Below are positions 35,230 through 44,623 of a DNA stretch of 64,000 bases, one piece after another. The position numbers and the translations under genes are program-made. The DNA is taken from positions 1-64,000 of the forward strand of contig CAZLPU010000021.1 of NCBI GenBank assembly GCA_964561475.1, given 5' to 3'. This DNA comes from CAYUYV01 sp964561475. GTDB lineage: Bacteria; Pseudomonadota; Alphaproteobacteria; JAJFIK01. Position 1 is the stretch's first letter, and each line of letters begins with the position of its first letter. The notes beneath the pieces were generated by a model that had not been told where the DNA came from, made no database searches, and worked only from the letters and a program-made list of their open reading frames with translations.

Positions 35230-37776
35230 TCAAGGGGTGTCATTGCCGCTCAGGTCGAGTTCGACCCGCATGACGCCGGGGTCCTCGGGATCCCGGCGGA
35301 CCTCGAAACCCAGCTTGCGGTTCAGGTTAAGCATGGGCTCGTTTTCCGCCAGCACCAGTCCGAAAATCCCCTTCAGCCCAATCTCCCGCGCATACTCGAT
35401 CACACGCTCCATCAGCATGCGCCCCACCCGATGACCTTTAAGATCCGAGCGGATGATCACCGAATATTCAGCCGTATCTTCCCGGTGGTCCCGCACAAGC
35501 CGGACCACCCCATAAATCTCGGCCGTGCCCGGCAACCCCGGCCCCGTCAGCACGAACGCCATGTGCCAGTCATAGTCGATCTGGGTCAGGCCGGCCATGA
35601 AGGCATGATCAATTTTCTTCATGGGGCGGAAAAACCGCATCCGGATGTCTTCCGGGTCAAGCTGGCTCATGAAGGTGATCAGGGCGGGCTCGTCCTCGGG
35701 GCGCACCGGGCGCATGGTGCCCTGAAGCCCGGTGCCCGTGGCGAAGGGGCGTTCAAGGTCTTTTGGATAGGGCCGGATACAGGGGCGCCGATGGGGAAGC
35801 GCCGCCTCTTCCGGTGAGGACACCACTTCAAGGGCCGCATCGGTCCAGCGCATCCCGTCCGGCCACAACATCAGCCCCTCAAGGGTCAGACGGCCTAGAT
35901 CTTCCAGGTCGATGAGCATCTGGGCGGCCTGCATCAGAATGAGCGCCATGGCATCGAGGGTGGCCAGATCCTCCGAGGTGTCCGGTCCGCCCTGGTCGTC
36001 AGAGGTATTCTGGGTGTGGGCGAACAGACGCTCGCCCGCCGGGTGGGACCGGATTACATCTCGGGCCAGGGTCTGGTTCAGGGGCGGCAGGGCCACAATC
36101 GGCTTGTCCACCAGCCTGCCCGTCGCCCCGCCCAGACCGAAGATGATGACCGGGCCGAATTCCGGATCGACTGCCGTGGTCAGGCGCCACTCGAAGGGGG
36201 AAATGGGGGCCACATCGCTCCGGGCCGGTTTCAGCCCATAGGCCCGAAGCACATCTTCCGTCTCGCTGTAACCCAGATCCCGCAAGCGCCGGTCCCTGGC
36301 ACCCCTCAGTATGCGGCGGGCTTTGGGGGTGTCCACGGCGAAGGTCGCCGGAATGGAGGCCGGGGTCTCCCGCAGGGCCTCGGAGACCATCCGGTGGCGC
36401 TGAATGGCGAGATAGACGCCCACCGCCGTAGAGGGGGTCTCGAAACTGGGAATGTGGGCATCCTGAAAGACCTTGCGCGCCGCAAGGGCCTCTTCGCCGC
36501 CGGGCCAGGAGGTGATGACCCAGGGCCGCCGGCGCCCGGCACGCTGCCTCGCCCGTTCCACCACCCCGGTCACGGCCTTTGCGGTATCGACCCCCGAGGC
36601 AATCCCTGTCGGACCAGAAAGCACCAGGACCGCATCCACCCCCTTGTCCCCCATAAGGGCTTCAAGCGCCCCGGCATAGCGATCGCTATTGGCATCGGGG
36701 AGAATATCCACCGGGTTGGTGCGGGGCCGCCCCGGCGGCATGATCGCGCCGATCTGCTGGATGGTTTCCGGGGCAAGCTGAGCAATGTTTGCGCCTTTCT
36801 CCGCCAGACTGTCGATGGCCAGGGTCCCGATGCTCTCTCCGTTGGCCAGCACCGCAAGCCTGTCACCGAGACGGCGGGGGGCGTCCCCGGGCAGGCGCAC
36901 GCTCAGGGCTTCCACCGCATCGAATAGAGCCTCAAGGGTCCGGACCCGGAGAATACCCGCCCGCCGGAAGGCCGCATCATAGACCGCGTCTCTCCGGGGC
37001 AGGGCCGGATCAATCACGGTGCCCTCGTCCAGATAGTCACCGGTCAGGGCCCCGGCCTTCATGACAATGACCGGCTTGATCCGGGCCGCATGCCGGGCCG
37101 CCGAGAGAAACCGGCGGGCATTGGGCAATCGTTCCGCATACAGGACGATCACCCTGGTCCGATTGCTTTCCGCCAGGTGAAACAGGACATCGGCATAGTC
37201 GATATCCACCATGTCACCCAGGGAGATGACGTGGGAAAATCCCAGACCGTTCAGATTGGCCCAGTCGATCAGGGGCCCGGCGGCGGTTGCCGACTGTCCC
37301 ACATATGCGATGTTGCCTGCCCGGGCGTGGACCCGGGACATGGTGGCATGGAGCCCGATATCGGGAACCGCGAGACCCAGGCAATTGGGTCCGTTGATCC
37401 GCATACCGGTATTTCGGACAACGGAATAAAGCCGCGAGCGCAGGCTGGCGGCGGGCATGCTGCCCCGTTTGGGGTCGGTGATGACCACCGCTCCCCGGGT
37501 GCCCAACCGTCCCAGGGCCTCGATATTGTCCGCCAGACCGTCGGCGGGGGAGGTGACCAGGGCCAGATCCGGCGCATGGGCGAGGTCCGTCACCTGCCGG
37601 ACGCAGGGCCTGCCAAGGATGCTGGACCTGTTGGGATTGACCAGATCCACCCGGCCCCTGAAATCCGCCAGCACATTGCTGGTGATTGCCCCGGCGATCG
37701 AGCCCTCGCTTTCCGACGCGCCGACAATGGCAATGGACCGGGGCTCGTAGAGGTATTCCAGATTGCGGCTGGTCAT
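35230..37776 (-). CDS. Pat-like protein: degenerate ADP-forming acyl-CoA synthetase fused to GNAT acetyltransferase
   Basis: The 848-residue protein has an N-terminal CoA-binding domain (EPRSIAIVGASESEG), succinyl-CoA-ligase-like domains (SHVISLGDMVDIDYADVL; DAVYDAAFRRAGILRV) and a C-terminal GNAT domain (about 690-840, RMRFFRPMKKIDHAF, KGHRVGRMLMERVI). The family acetylates lysines of metabolic enzymes such as acetyl-CoA synthetase. Two departures are clear. The SHTGAL loop that carries the phospho-His in active synthetases is absent before DAVYDAAF. The ATP-grasp part is about 100 residues short, jumping from VLRAYGLKPARS to VDPEFGPVIIFG. It should therefore not form acyl-CoA, but the acetyltransferase looks intact. 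It is monocistronic. Confidence 0.85.
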   Translation of the reverse strand: MTSRNLEYLYEPRSIAIVGASESEGSIAGAITSNVLADFRGRVDLVNPNRSSILGRPCVRQVTDLAHAPDLALVTSPADGLADNIEALGRLGTRGAVVITDPKRGSMPAASLRSRLYSVVRNTGMRINGPNCLGLAVPDIGLHATMSRVHARAGNIAYVGQSATAAGPLIDWANLNGLGFSHVISLGDMVDIDYADVLFHLAESNRTRVIVLYAERLPNARRFLSAARHAARIKPVIVMKAGALTGDYLDEGTVIDPALPRRDAVYDAAFRRAGILRVRTLEALFDAVEALSVRLPGDAPRRLGDRLAVLANGESIGTLAIDSLAEKGANIAQLAPETIQQIGAIMPPGRPRTNPVDILPDANSDRYAGALEALMGDKGVDAVLVLSGPTGIASGVDTAKAVTGVVERARQRAGRRRPWVITSWPGGEEALAARKVFQDAHIPSFETPSTAVGVYLAIQRHRMVSEALRETPASIPATFAVDTPKARRILRGARDRRLRDLGYSETEDVLRAYGLKPARSDVAPISPFEWRLTTAVDPEFGPVIIFGLGGATGRLVDKPIVALPPLNQTLARDVIRSHPAGERLFAHTQNTSDDQGGPDTSEDLATLDAMALILMQAAQMLIDLEDLGRLTLEGLMLWPDGMRWTDAALEVVSSPEEAALPHRRPCIRPYPKDLERPFATGTGLQGTMRPVRPEDEPALITFMSQLDPEDIRMRFFRPMKKIDHAFMAGLTQIDYDWHMAFVLTGPGLPGTAEIYGVVRLVRDHREDTAEYSVIIRSDLKGHRVGRMLMERVIEYAREIGLKGIFGLVLAENEPMLNLNRKLGFEVRRDPEDPGVMRVELDLSGNDTP

Positions 37777-37903
37777 GGGTGTCTCCGGTCCATCCGGCCT
37801 GTCGGGGAGTTATGTCCGGGTTTGATGTCCGGATCCGGCCCAAGCTGAGTCTGTCCCGGTTCTCGGTTCCCAGTTCTCCAGGTACTGGTCGGGATCAAGG
37901 GCC

Positions 37904-39235
37904 TCAATCGGGCAGTTTTGCGCTTTCTTCCCAATAGTCCTCGTCAAAACCGGGCAGGTCCAGATTGACCAGGAACTGCCGTGTGCAGGCATCCCAACTG
38001 AATTCCAAGGCCCGGTCCCGGCAGATGGCCGCCGATCCCGGCCGTCCCGCGACCTCAAGGGCCCTGCAGCAGGCCGCTTCCAGATCGTGGTCCAGGGCGC
38101 CGGTCTCTCCCTCGACCACGATATCGACCGGACCCGGGAGCGGATAGGCCGCCACCGGGGTGCCGCAGGCCAGGGCCTCCACATTCACAAGACCAAATGT
38201 ATCGGTCTTGCTTGGAAACACGAATACATCGCTCGCGGCATAAACCCGGGCGAGATCCTCCTTGAACCGGGCGCCCAGGAACTTGGCATCGGGATAGGCC
38301 CCGCGCAGGGCGGTCAGTTGAGGACCATCCCCCACGACGACCTTGGTTCCTTCCAGACCCAGTTTGAGGAAGGCCTCGACATTCTTCTCCACCGCGACCC
38401 GCCCCACATAGAGCCAGGTGGGCCGGGGATAGGGCAGGACAGGCTCATTATCTCCGTAAGGCTGGGCGTCCCCATGGTTTTGAGGGCCATCAGAGGTGTG
38501 CGGGTCCTCCTGAAGGTCCGGCGGGAGCTGAAACAGGTTGGTGTCCACCCCCCTGGACCAGATGCGCAGATTTCCGAAGCCGCGCCCTTCCATTTCCTGC
38601 ATGAGGGAGGGTGTGGCCACCATCACCGCCGACGCAGGCCTGTGGAACCGGCGCATCAGGGCATAGCCCCACGACACGGGAAACCCGATCCGCGCATTGA
38701 CGTATTCGGGAAAGCGGGTATGCAGCGAGGTGGTGAACGGGTGGTCCCGGCGCAGGCAGAAGCGCCTTGCGGTCAAGCCCAGCGGACCCTCCGTGGCGAT
38801 ATGAATCGCGTGGGGCTGAAACTCGTTGATCACCTTGGCCACTTTCCGGTTGGGCCACACCGCCAGCCGGATTTCCGAGTAAGTGGGCATCGGCACGGTC
38901 TGGAACATGTCCGGCGTGATCATGCGGACTTCGTTGCCGAGCAGGGTCAATTGGTCCCGCAGGGTCTCCAGGGTCCGCACTACCCCGTTCACCTGGGGCG
39001 TCCAGGCATCGGTCACGATCATGATCCGCAGACCGGAACTGGGATTGGGTTCGGCAGGCCCCTTTTTGCGCCGGCTCTTGCCGAAGACCCGGAGCCGGTT
39101 GCCGACCCTCCGGTACCAGGCCGGGCGGTCCGAGGGATCACCGCCATCCGGATCATCCCCGTTGGACATGCCGCCAGAAGACATGCTTCCTGAAGGCATG
39201 CGATCGCGGGACATGCTGTCCGGCTTATGGGTCAT
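37904..39235 (-). CDS. GT4-family glycosyltransferase (mannosyltransferase-like)
   Basis: The product has 443 residues with a long, low-complexity Ser/Asp/Gly-rich head (about 1-65), then a GT-B core. The N-terminal domain begins LRIMIVTDAWTPQVNGVVRT, typical of MgtA/PimB-like enzymes. The donor half has YVGRVAVEKNVEAFLKL, VVVGDGPQLTAL and FPSKTDTFGLVNVEALACG (E-x7-E). The start overlaps the stop of the upstream phosphoesterase by 11 bases, so they are translationally coupled. The pair probably makes or modifies a glycolipid, in line with similar gene pairs in other alphaproteobacteria. Confidence 0.87.
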   Translation of the reverse strand: MTHKPDSMSRDRMPSGSMSSGGMSNGDDPDGGDPSDRPAWYRRVGNRLRVFGKSRRKKGPAEPNPSSGLRIMIVTDAWTPQVNGVVRTLETLRDQLTLLGNEVRMITPDMFQTVPMPTYSEIRLAVWPNRKVAKVINEFQPHAIHIATEGPLGLTARRFCLRRDHPFTTSLHTRFPEYVNARIGFPVSWGYALMRRFHRPASAVMVATPSLMQEMEGRGFGNLRIWSRGVDTNLFQLPPDLQEDPHTSDGPQNHGDAQPYGDNEPVLPYPRPTWLYVGRVAVEKNVEAFLKLGLEGTKVVVGDGPQLTALRGAYPDAKFLGARFKEDLARVYAASDVFVFPSKTDTFGLVNVEALACGTPVAAYPLPGPVDIVVEGETGALDHDLEAACCRALEVAGRPGSAAICRDRALEFSWDACTRQFLVNLDLPGFDEDYWEESAKLPD

Positions 39236-40106
39236 GACATGGTGTCTCCGGCCCGTGTCCGGGCGCTGCGCTCACGGCATTTGGACGGGTCCAGCGGACA
39301 AGGCGCAAGCCGTCGGTTTCATCTTCTACCAGGGCCGTGCAGGTTTCCACCCAATCTCCGTCATTCGCATAAAGCACATCGCCGATGGCATGGAGGGCGG
39401 AGTGATGGATATGGCCGCACACCACACCGTCAAAGCCGCGCCGGGCCGCCTCATGGGCCGCCCAAGCCTCGAAGCTTTTGATGAACTGGGACGCCTGCCC
39501 GACATTGCGTTTCAGGTATCCGGAAAAGGACCAATAGTCCCGCCCGGTCACCCGGCACAGCCAAGCCACGAAGTCGTTGGCCCGCAGGCCTGCCTTATAG
39601 GCGCCGGTGCCCAGCCAGCGGGTCATGCGTCCATAGCGCACAGGACCGTCGAACTGGTCACCATGGATCACCAGCAGGCGACGGCCATCGGCGGTCTCGT
39701 GAACCGCCTCCAGGCGCAACTCAATGCCGAGCAGGTCCGTTCCCGCGTAATCCCGGAGAAATTCATCGTGATTGCCGGGGACATAGACCACCCGGGTTCC
39801 CTGCCTGGCCTTGCGGATGATGGATCTAACAACGTCGGTCTGGGCAACGGTCCAGTAGATCGACCGCTGGAGGGCCCACCCGTCAATGATGTCGCCGACG
39901 AGATAGAGGGTTTCGGTGTCGTGGCAGTCCAGGAAGTTGACCAGCCGGTCCGCTTTGCAACTGGCTGTTCCCAGATGAACGTCAGACACGAAGATGGCTC
40001 GGAAACGCTTTTTGGCCTTTGCTCCCGTTGCACTCGCGTCCGTCCCATCTCCCGTTTGTCCGGGGGTGGACTGGTTCGAACCGGTCTTGGTGGACTGAAC
40101 GCTCAT
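39225..40106 (-). CDS. LpxH-like metallophosphoesterase (UDP-2,3-diacylglucosamine diphosphatase family)
   Basis: A calcineurin-like phosphoesterase of 293 residues. Metal ligands are FVSDVHLGTAS (Asp, His), YLVGDIIDGW (Asp), YVPGNHDEFLRDY (Asn, His), VIHGDQFDGPV (His) and VVCGHIHHSAL (Gly-His-x-His). This is the LpxH/LpxH2 arrangement for cleaving UDP-2,3-diacylglucosamine in lipid A synthesis, although alphaproteobacteria usually use LpxI. A paralogous role in glycolipid metabolism with the coupled glycosyltransferase is therefore as likely. The N-terminal 30 residues are Ser/Thr-rich and unconserved. Confidence 0.85.
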   Translation of the reverse strand: MSVQSTKTGSNQSTPGQTGDGTDASATGAKAKKRFRAIFVSDVHLGTASCKADRLVNFLDCHDTETLYLVGDIIDGWALQRSIYWTVAQTDVVRSIIRKARQGTRVVYVPGNHDEFLRDYAGTDLLGIELRLEAVHETADGRRLLVIHGDQFDGPVRYGRMTRWLGTGAYKAGLRANDFVAWLCRVTGRDYWSFSGYLKRNVGQASQFIKSFEAWAAHEAARRGFDGVVCGHIHHSALHAIGDVLYANDGDWVETCTALVEDETDGLRLVRWTRPNAVSAAPGHGPETPCHDP

Positions 40107-40299
40107 GCCCTGCCTCTGCTCACCAGCGCTCCTGCGCGTCAGACGCGACCCACAACGCGCCTATTGGGTGACAGAAGCAGACACGCCAAGGCGCGGGGGC
40201 CGGACGGTATTGTGGCGTGATTGACCGCTATCTCATAGAGACCGGTTGCCCGCGTTCTGACTGAACCCGTCCGACCGGTCTGCCAATGGGGATGCGAGC

Positions 40300-41244
40300 T
40301 TACCGGCTCTGGGGGCGTGATGGGGTCATCAGCCGGCGCCACGAGAGGACACCATTGCCGGTCGGGCTGGTGGACAGCACCGTACGGGGGGCCATGGTCA
40401 ACATGGACGGCAGGGTGGTTTGCAGATGGGTCAACCGGTCTGGCTGCACACCATAAGCATTGCCGGCCGTGCCTTCGTTCTGGGTCATATAGCTGAGCAC
40501 CGGCATGGGAATGGGCGCCACGGCGGCCACGGGCATCAGGCTGGCCATCACCACTGGCGTTGCCGAGCCCGTGTCCCTCAACCATTCAGGCACATCCGGA
40601 CGGGGCGTCCCTGCAAGCTGGCGGCGGGCCTTAGCCTGGCTCGCAAGCCGGGCTGCCCGGCGCTTTTCCATTGCCAGTGCCGTGTTGAACTTCTCCGCAT
40701 ACCGGTTTGCCTTGAACGCGGAATAGGAATGGTACCGGCGGACCGCCAGGGGCCAGTCCTGATGTCGCTCATGCAGCCGTTTCAGGAACTGGGCGGCATA
40801 GGTCATATTGGCGAGGGGATCGAAGGCTTCCTCCAGGCTTGTGAACGCCCGGGGGTGATATTTGAGGTTCACTTGCATGCAGCCCACATCAATGCTGCGA
40901 ATGCCCTGCCCGAGAAGCCTGCGCACGGCTGTCACGGCCTCGGTCTTGGTCGCGAACCGCATGCCCCGTCCCTCGACATTGACGGTCCAGGGCCAGGGCG
41001 ATTTCTCGGCCCGGCCTTTCATCCGCAGCCCGGTTTCCGTAACCGCGATTGCGCTCATGATGTGATCGGGAAAGCCCATGGCCCGGCTCACATCACCGGC
41101 GGCAATGCGGCAGACCTCCCAGCCCGCATCGCCCGGATCCAGGGCAATCCGTCCCGTACTGGCCAGGGCCTGCGCCTGCGAGGCAAACAGACAAAGCGCG
41201 CCCAGAAGCACTGGCAATGCCCTGCGCACCACGGGGATTGTCAT
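40300..41244 (-). CDS. Lytic transglycosylase (SLT domain), secreted
   Basis: From ATG 41244 the product is 314 residues with a signal peptide (PVLLGALCLFASQAQALA). The frame is open to 41337, but without a signal-like start. The SLT fold holds the catalytic Glu in SAIAVTETGLRMKG. It also has PWPWTVNVEGRGMRFATKTE, GIRSIDVGCMQVNLKYHPRA and the closing FLKRLHERHQDWPLAVRRYH. Such enzymes cut peptidoglycan to give anhydro-muropeptides. The C-terminal 110 residues are low in conservation. It is separate from the LpxH-like gene upstream of it on the map by about 190 bases. Confidence 0.88.
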   Translation of the reverse strand: MTIPVVRRALPVLLGALCLFASQAQALASTGRIALDPGDAGWEVCRIAAGDVSRAMGFPDHIMSAIAVTETGLRMKGRAEKSPWPWTVNVEGRGMRFATKTEAVTAVRRLLGQGIRSIDVGCMQVNLKYHPRAFTSLEEAFDPLANMTYAAQFLKRLHERHQDWPLAVRRYHSYSAFKANRYAEKFNTALAMEKRRAARLASQAKARRQLAGTPRPDVPEWLRDTGSATPVVMASLMPVAAVAPIPMPVLSYMTQNEGTAGNAYGVQPDRLTHLQTTLPSMLTMAPRTVLSTSPTGNGVLSWRRLMTPSRPQSR

Positions 41245-42480
41245 GGACGGCACCATCCCAGGGCAACGCGTGGAAGGCCGGAATGCGCAATGGAACAGCG
41301 TCCAATGAACCTGCGACTTCGGCATGATGTATCTCACTCCCGTATCGGCCGTTTAGTCTGCGGCCTGCGTGCCCGCCTCTGAAAGGCGGACCAGTTAGGG
41401 AAGGGCGATGACTGTCCCACATGGAATGACGGCGGATCGGACCCTGACCTTCGGGCCCTCATGTTCTGGGGGCCTTTTGGCGGGTGTACCCCCGGTGTGC
41501 CTCCGGTGTGCCCGGGTTCTGCACCCAGTGTTAGCGGGCAGATCCGGTCCAGAAATCCACAGCACTCTGGCAGATTCGGCTTAACATTCCATGGGACGGG
41601 GGTCAGACGAGCATTACCATCCGTTCGGCCTTTGGCAGCGCGGGCGCGCACCCTGTGCGCCGGTCAATCGCCATGGCCCACGGGCCGGTAATGGTCTGTC
41701 TGATCACTCCCTGTCCGTCACTCTTTCCTGTCCCCGTTTGCGTCCCTTCGCTCCGGCTTCGGCCTGGAGCGATGGGCCGTGCTCAATCACCCGATGCCGC
41801 GTCTCAGGCCACGCCATGTGGCTGTGACGGGCATGCTCATGCACCAATGACGCTGCCATGCAATTCAGCGGCCAATCTCCCTTGCGGCCTCGGCAAACCT
41901 GCCTTGACGTTTTGTTGCCAAGGATTTTACCAGCGGGGGATTGATTTTGGTGCGCTGCAATGACATGTTGTTGCGGTGCGGCATGGCTTCGGTCTTGCCG
42001 CTGCCCTTCTTGGGCGTTTCCTCCCTAGACTTAGGCCGCCATTTTTTTGGCGGCCTTTTTTTTGGCTTGGGCCGCTCTTCGTTCTCGGATCGCGCCGCGT
42101 TCAGCCTCACCCAACCCCTCCGGCGATCAGTCATCTCAGCCGGCGTCGCTGGTCTTTCCGCCTTTTCCCGCGTTCTGGTTCTGCCGGGAAAACAAGCACC
42201 CCTGGATCGGGTACGCGGCTCACGCGCTGGTGGTTGCCGCGGAAAACCCACTGGAGGATGCCATCGCGCGTTGAAGTGGCCTTCTTTTTGGGCAAGCGGG
42301 CGCATTTGGCCAGTAATTTTTTTGTCGTGACTGGAACGACAGAACACTTTTCGGGGCGGGTGTGGCCTTGAGAGGGGACCTGCGGGCGCGAAAACACGCA
42401 CTGGCTGGCCACATGGCATGTCTTCCCTATGTCCTGCCTAGGTCTCGCGAGGTCCAAGGGCGTGCGGGCCGGCGGTCCAT
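41245..42480. other. 1.2-kb region without a confident gene
   Basis: Overlapping open frames on both strands (for example 41865-42419 minus) have basic or low-complexity products with no recognisable domain. A 39-codon minus-strand frame at 41865-41984 has an ATG and a natural-looking basic product, but its start has no good ribosome site. The only firm element is the terminator hairpin at 42033-42063. Confidence 0.4.
42033..42063 (+). terminator. Strong rho-independent terminator without an assigned gene
   Basis: A perfect 9-bp stem (AGGCCGCCA / TGGCGGCCT) with a six-T loop is followed by eight T. It faces right, although no rightward gene precedes it within 800 bases, which hints at an unseen rightward transcript. 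Confidence 0.8.
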
Positions 42481-43530
42481 TCAGTGGGGCAGAAGCTGAT
42501 CGATGCGAAGCGCGGTCAGGCGGGCAGTCAGGCGCGCAAGGGCGGCCTTGAGGTCATCGAAAGCAGGCAGGGGCACCATCCGGCGTTCGTCCATATAGAG
42601 GCACCGGTTCACCTCGATCTGCAGCGCATGGCGGCCCTTGCCCGGTGCACCGTAATGGGCCGTACAGTGCCCTCCCGCATAGGGCGAGTTCCGGGCCACC
42701 CGAAACCCCATGTCCCGCAGCACACTGGCGACGAGACGGGTCAACACAGGCGCACAGGCTGTTCCGTACCGGTCACCGATCACCATGTCCGACCGGTTCG
42801 TACCCCGGTCCCGGTCCAGGGGGCCGCCGATCGAGGGCATGGAATGGCAGTCGATCAGCACCGCACAGCCAAAGGTCTGATGGGTCTGGTCCAACAGTCC
42901 GCCCAGGGCTTTGTGATAGGGCTCATAAAGGCTCGCGATCCGGGTCTGAGCGTCGGAAAAGCGCAAAGGCCGACGGTAGATCTCCGCACCGTCCGAGACC
43001 ACCCGGGCAATGGTGCCCAGTCCGCTGGCCACTTTCAGGGATCGGCTGTTGCACCAGGCGGGGAGCCGGTCGGCAAACATGGATTGATCCAGTTCCCAAG
43101 GCTCCCGGTTCACATCGACGAAGGCCCGGGGAAAGTGCGCCTGCAAAAGAGGCGCCCCCTGGCTGGGCACATGGTCGAACAACGCGTCCACGAAGGCATC
43201 TTCCGAGCGGCGCAGGGTGACGGGGTCGAGTTTCGAGGCTGCAATCAGTCCCGAGGGGTAGCGCCGTCCGCTATGGGGGGAGGCAAACACGAAAGGCACG
43301 GTCTGCCGCCCGGGGCGCACGATGTCGTAGGGCGTGCCGATCTCCGCGCAGGCCTGGGCCAGGGGATCCGCCGGATCCGCGCCGGATCGTCCCCGGTCCT
43401 GGTGGGGCTGGTGGCTTGCTCTTTGAGCGGCGGCATCCGGGGCCGAAGGTCCGCGCCCGCTGGCCGGACGCTCAGCGGATCCGTCAGCCCTGCACTCCCA
43501 TGCAGCTGTTGTTCCCATCGGCGTTTCCAA
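42481..43530 (-). CDS. N-formylglutamate amidohydrolase family protein
   Basis: The product is a zinc-dependent hydrolase of 349 residues. Diagnostic stretches are FVFASPHSGRRYPSG, RRSEDAFVDALFDHVPSQGA, FPRAFVDVNREPWELD, VLIDCHSMPSIGG and DMVIGDRYGTAC. A final LQIEVNRCLYMDE completes the set. The enzyme releases glutamate from N-formylglutamate in histidine breakdown, but many alphaproteobacterial copies stand next to cpdR, as here, without hut genes, so the true substrate is open. The first 60 residues are unconserved; a start near residue 55 is possible. Confidence 0.88.
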   Translation of the reverse strand: METPMGTTAAWECRADGSAERPASGRGPSAPDAAAQRASHQPHQDRGRSGADPADPLAQACAEIGTPYDIVRPGRQTVPFVFASPHSGRRYPSGLIAASKLDPVTLRRSEDAFVDALFDHVPSQGAPLLQAHFPRAFVDVNREPWELDQSMFADRLPAWCNSRSLKVASGLGTIARVVSDGAEIYRRPLRFSDAQTRIASLYEPYHKALGGLLDQTHQTFGCAVLIDCHSMPSIGGPLDRDRGTNRSDMVIGDRYGTACAPVLTRLVASVLRDMGFRVARNSPYAGGHCTAHYGAPGKGRHALQIEVNRCLYMDERRMVPLPAFDDLKAALARLTARLTALRIDQLLPH

Positions 43531-44165
43531 TATCCGGCCTTAAGAAGGGGCGCTAAGGGGGCAGATCCCCGTGTCGGATCCCCGTGTCGGCGCAGTTCAT
43601 CCCTGAAGGCGCGCGTTGCCGGCTGGGGTGACCCTCGGGTCCGGGGCTGGCGCCATACTCACCGTCGAGTGGACCATTGATGGCCCCCGGGGATCAACCG
43701 CGCGGAAGGGGCACGGCCACCATGTCCAATCGGTCAGGTGCCCATCCGGATGCACTCCCTGGGTCATGCCCCTTCAGCGACCTTTTACCTGTTTGCGTCC
43801 AAAGTGGCCCCGTTCAGAGGGGGCTCCCCATAAGCTGGACGGGCACCACGCCGGGCTGCGGGACAGGACGGCGCAGACACCCTGACGGCCAGAACGGGAC
43901 AGAAGGCGCTTCGCGGTGCTAAACCTGATTCCCTGGTGAGGGGTCATCACGGACCGTGCTGCGGGCTTCCCGCAGTGAAGACGGGCCGGGAGCGAAAAAA
44001 GGTCCGGGGCTGGAAGGGCCGGGGGCGGATTCCGTCCCGGCCGAAACGGCACTAGACTGACGGGCTGAGAGCAGGGGATGGCAGAGGGTTTCGGCGCGGC
44101 ATTGTTCGCGCAAAGGCCCGGCCCGCCCCAGAGATGGACCAGGACGGAACGGACAGCGAAGACCC
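43531..44165. other. Divergent intergenic region, no gene seen
   Basis: This 635-base stretch separates the leftward amidohydrolase from rightward cpdR. Open frames have no ribosome sites or known domains. It should contain both promoters; no CtrA-type box was clear. Confidence 0.4.
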
Positions 44166-44525
44166 ATGGCCAAAATACTGCTTGCCGAAGATGATGAAGC
44201 GATGCGCCGTTTCCTGCGCACGGCGCTGGAGAAGGCGGGACATCATGTCATTGACTATGGCCAGGGCGATGAGGCGCTGGGCGCCCTCGAACAGACCATG
44301 TTCGACCTGCTCCTGACGGACATCGTCATGCCGGTGATGGACGGAATCGAGCTTGCGCGCCGGGCCGCCGAGATCGATCCCAATCTCAAGATCATGTTCA
44401 TCACCGGATTTGCCGCCGTGGCGCTCAATCCGGACAACAACGCGCCGAAAGACGCCAAGGTGCTCTCCAAGCCCTTCCACCTGCGCGATCTGGTGCAGGA
44501 AGTGGAGCGCATGATCGCGGCCTGA
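44166..44525 (+). CDS. cpdR: CpdR, single-domain response regulator
   Basis: A stand-alone receiver of 119 residues. The acidic pocket (LLAEDDEAMRRFL), phospho-acceptor Asp in DLLLTDIVMPVMDGIEL, the Thr of IMFITGFAAVAL and the Lys of VLSKPFHLRDLV are all intact. In Caulobacter, unphosphorylated CpdR brings ClpXP to the pole and primes degradation of cell-cycle regulators; the CckA-ChpT relay phosphorylates it. Family identity rests on the characteristic FAAVALNPDNNAPKDAKVLS stretch. It is restricted to alphaproteobacteria and so is a good taxonomic marker. Confidence 0.93.
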   Translation: MAKILLAEDDEAMRRFLRTALEKAGHHVIDYGQGDEALGALEQTMFDLLLTDIVMPVMDGIELARRAAEIDPNLKIMFITGFAAVALNPDNNAPKDAKVLSKPFHLRDLVQEVERMIAA

Positions 44526-44623
44526 CCGCCGCTAGACCCTCGACGAGGTATAACGCCGGGCTGGGGCAGGGAGCGGCCCTCCGGCACCAACCCTGCACGT
44601 TTGATTGGGCCGGAACAGACTGG

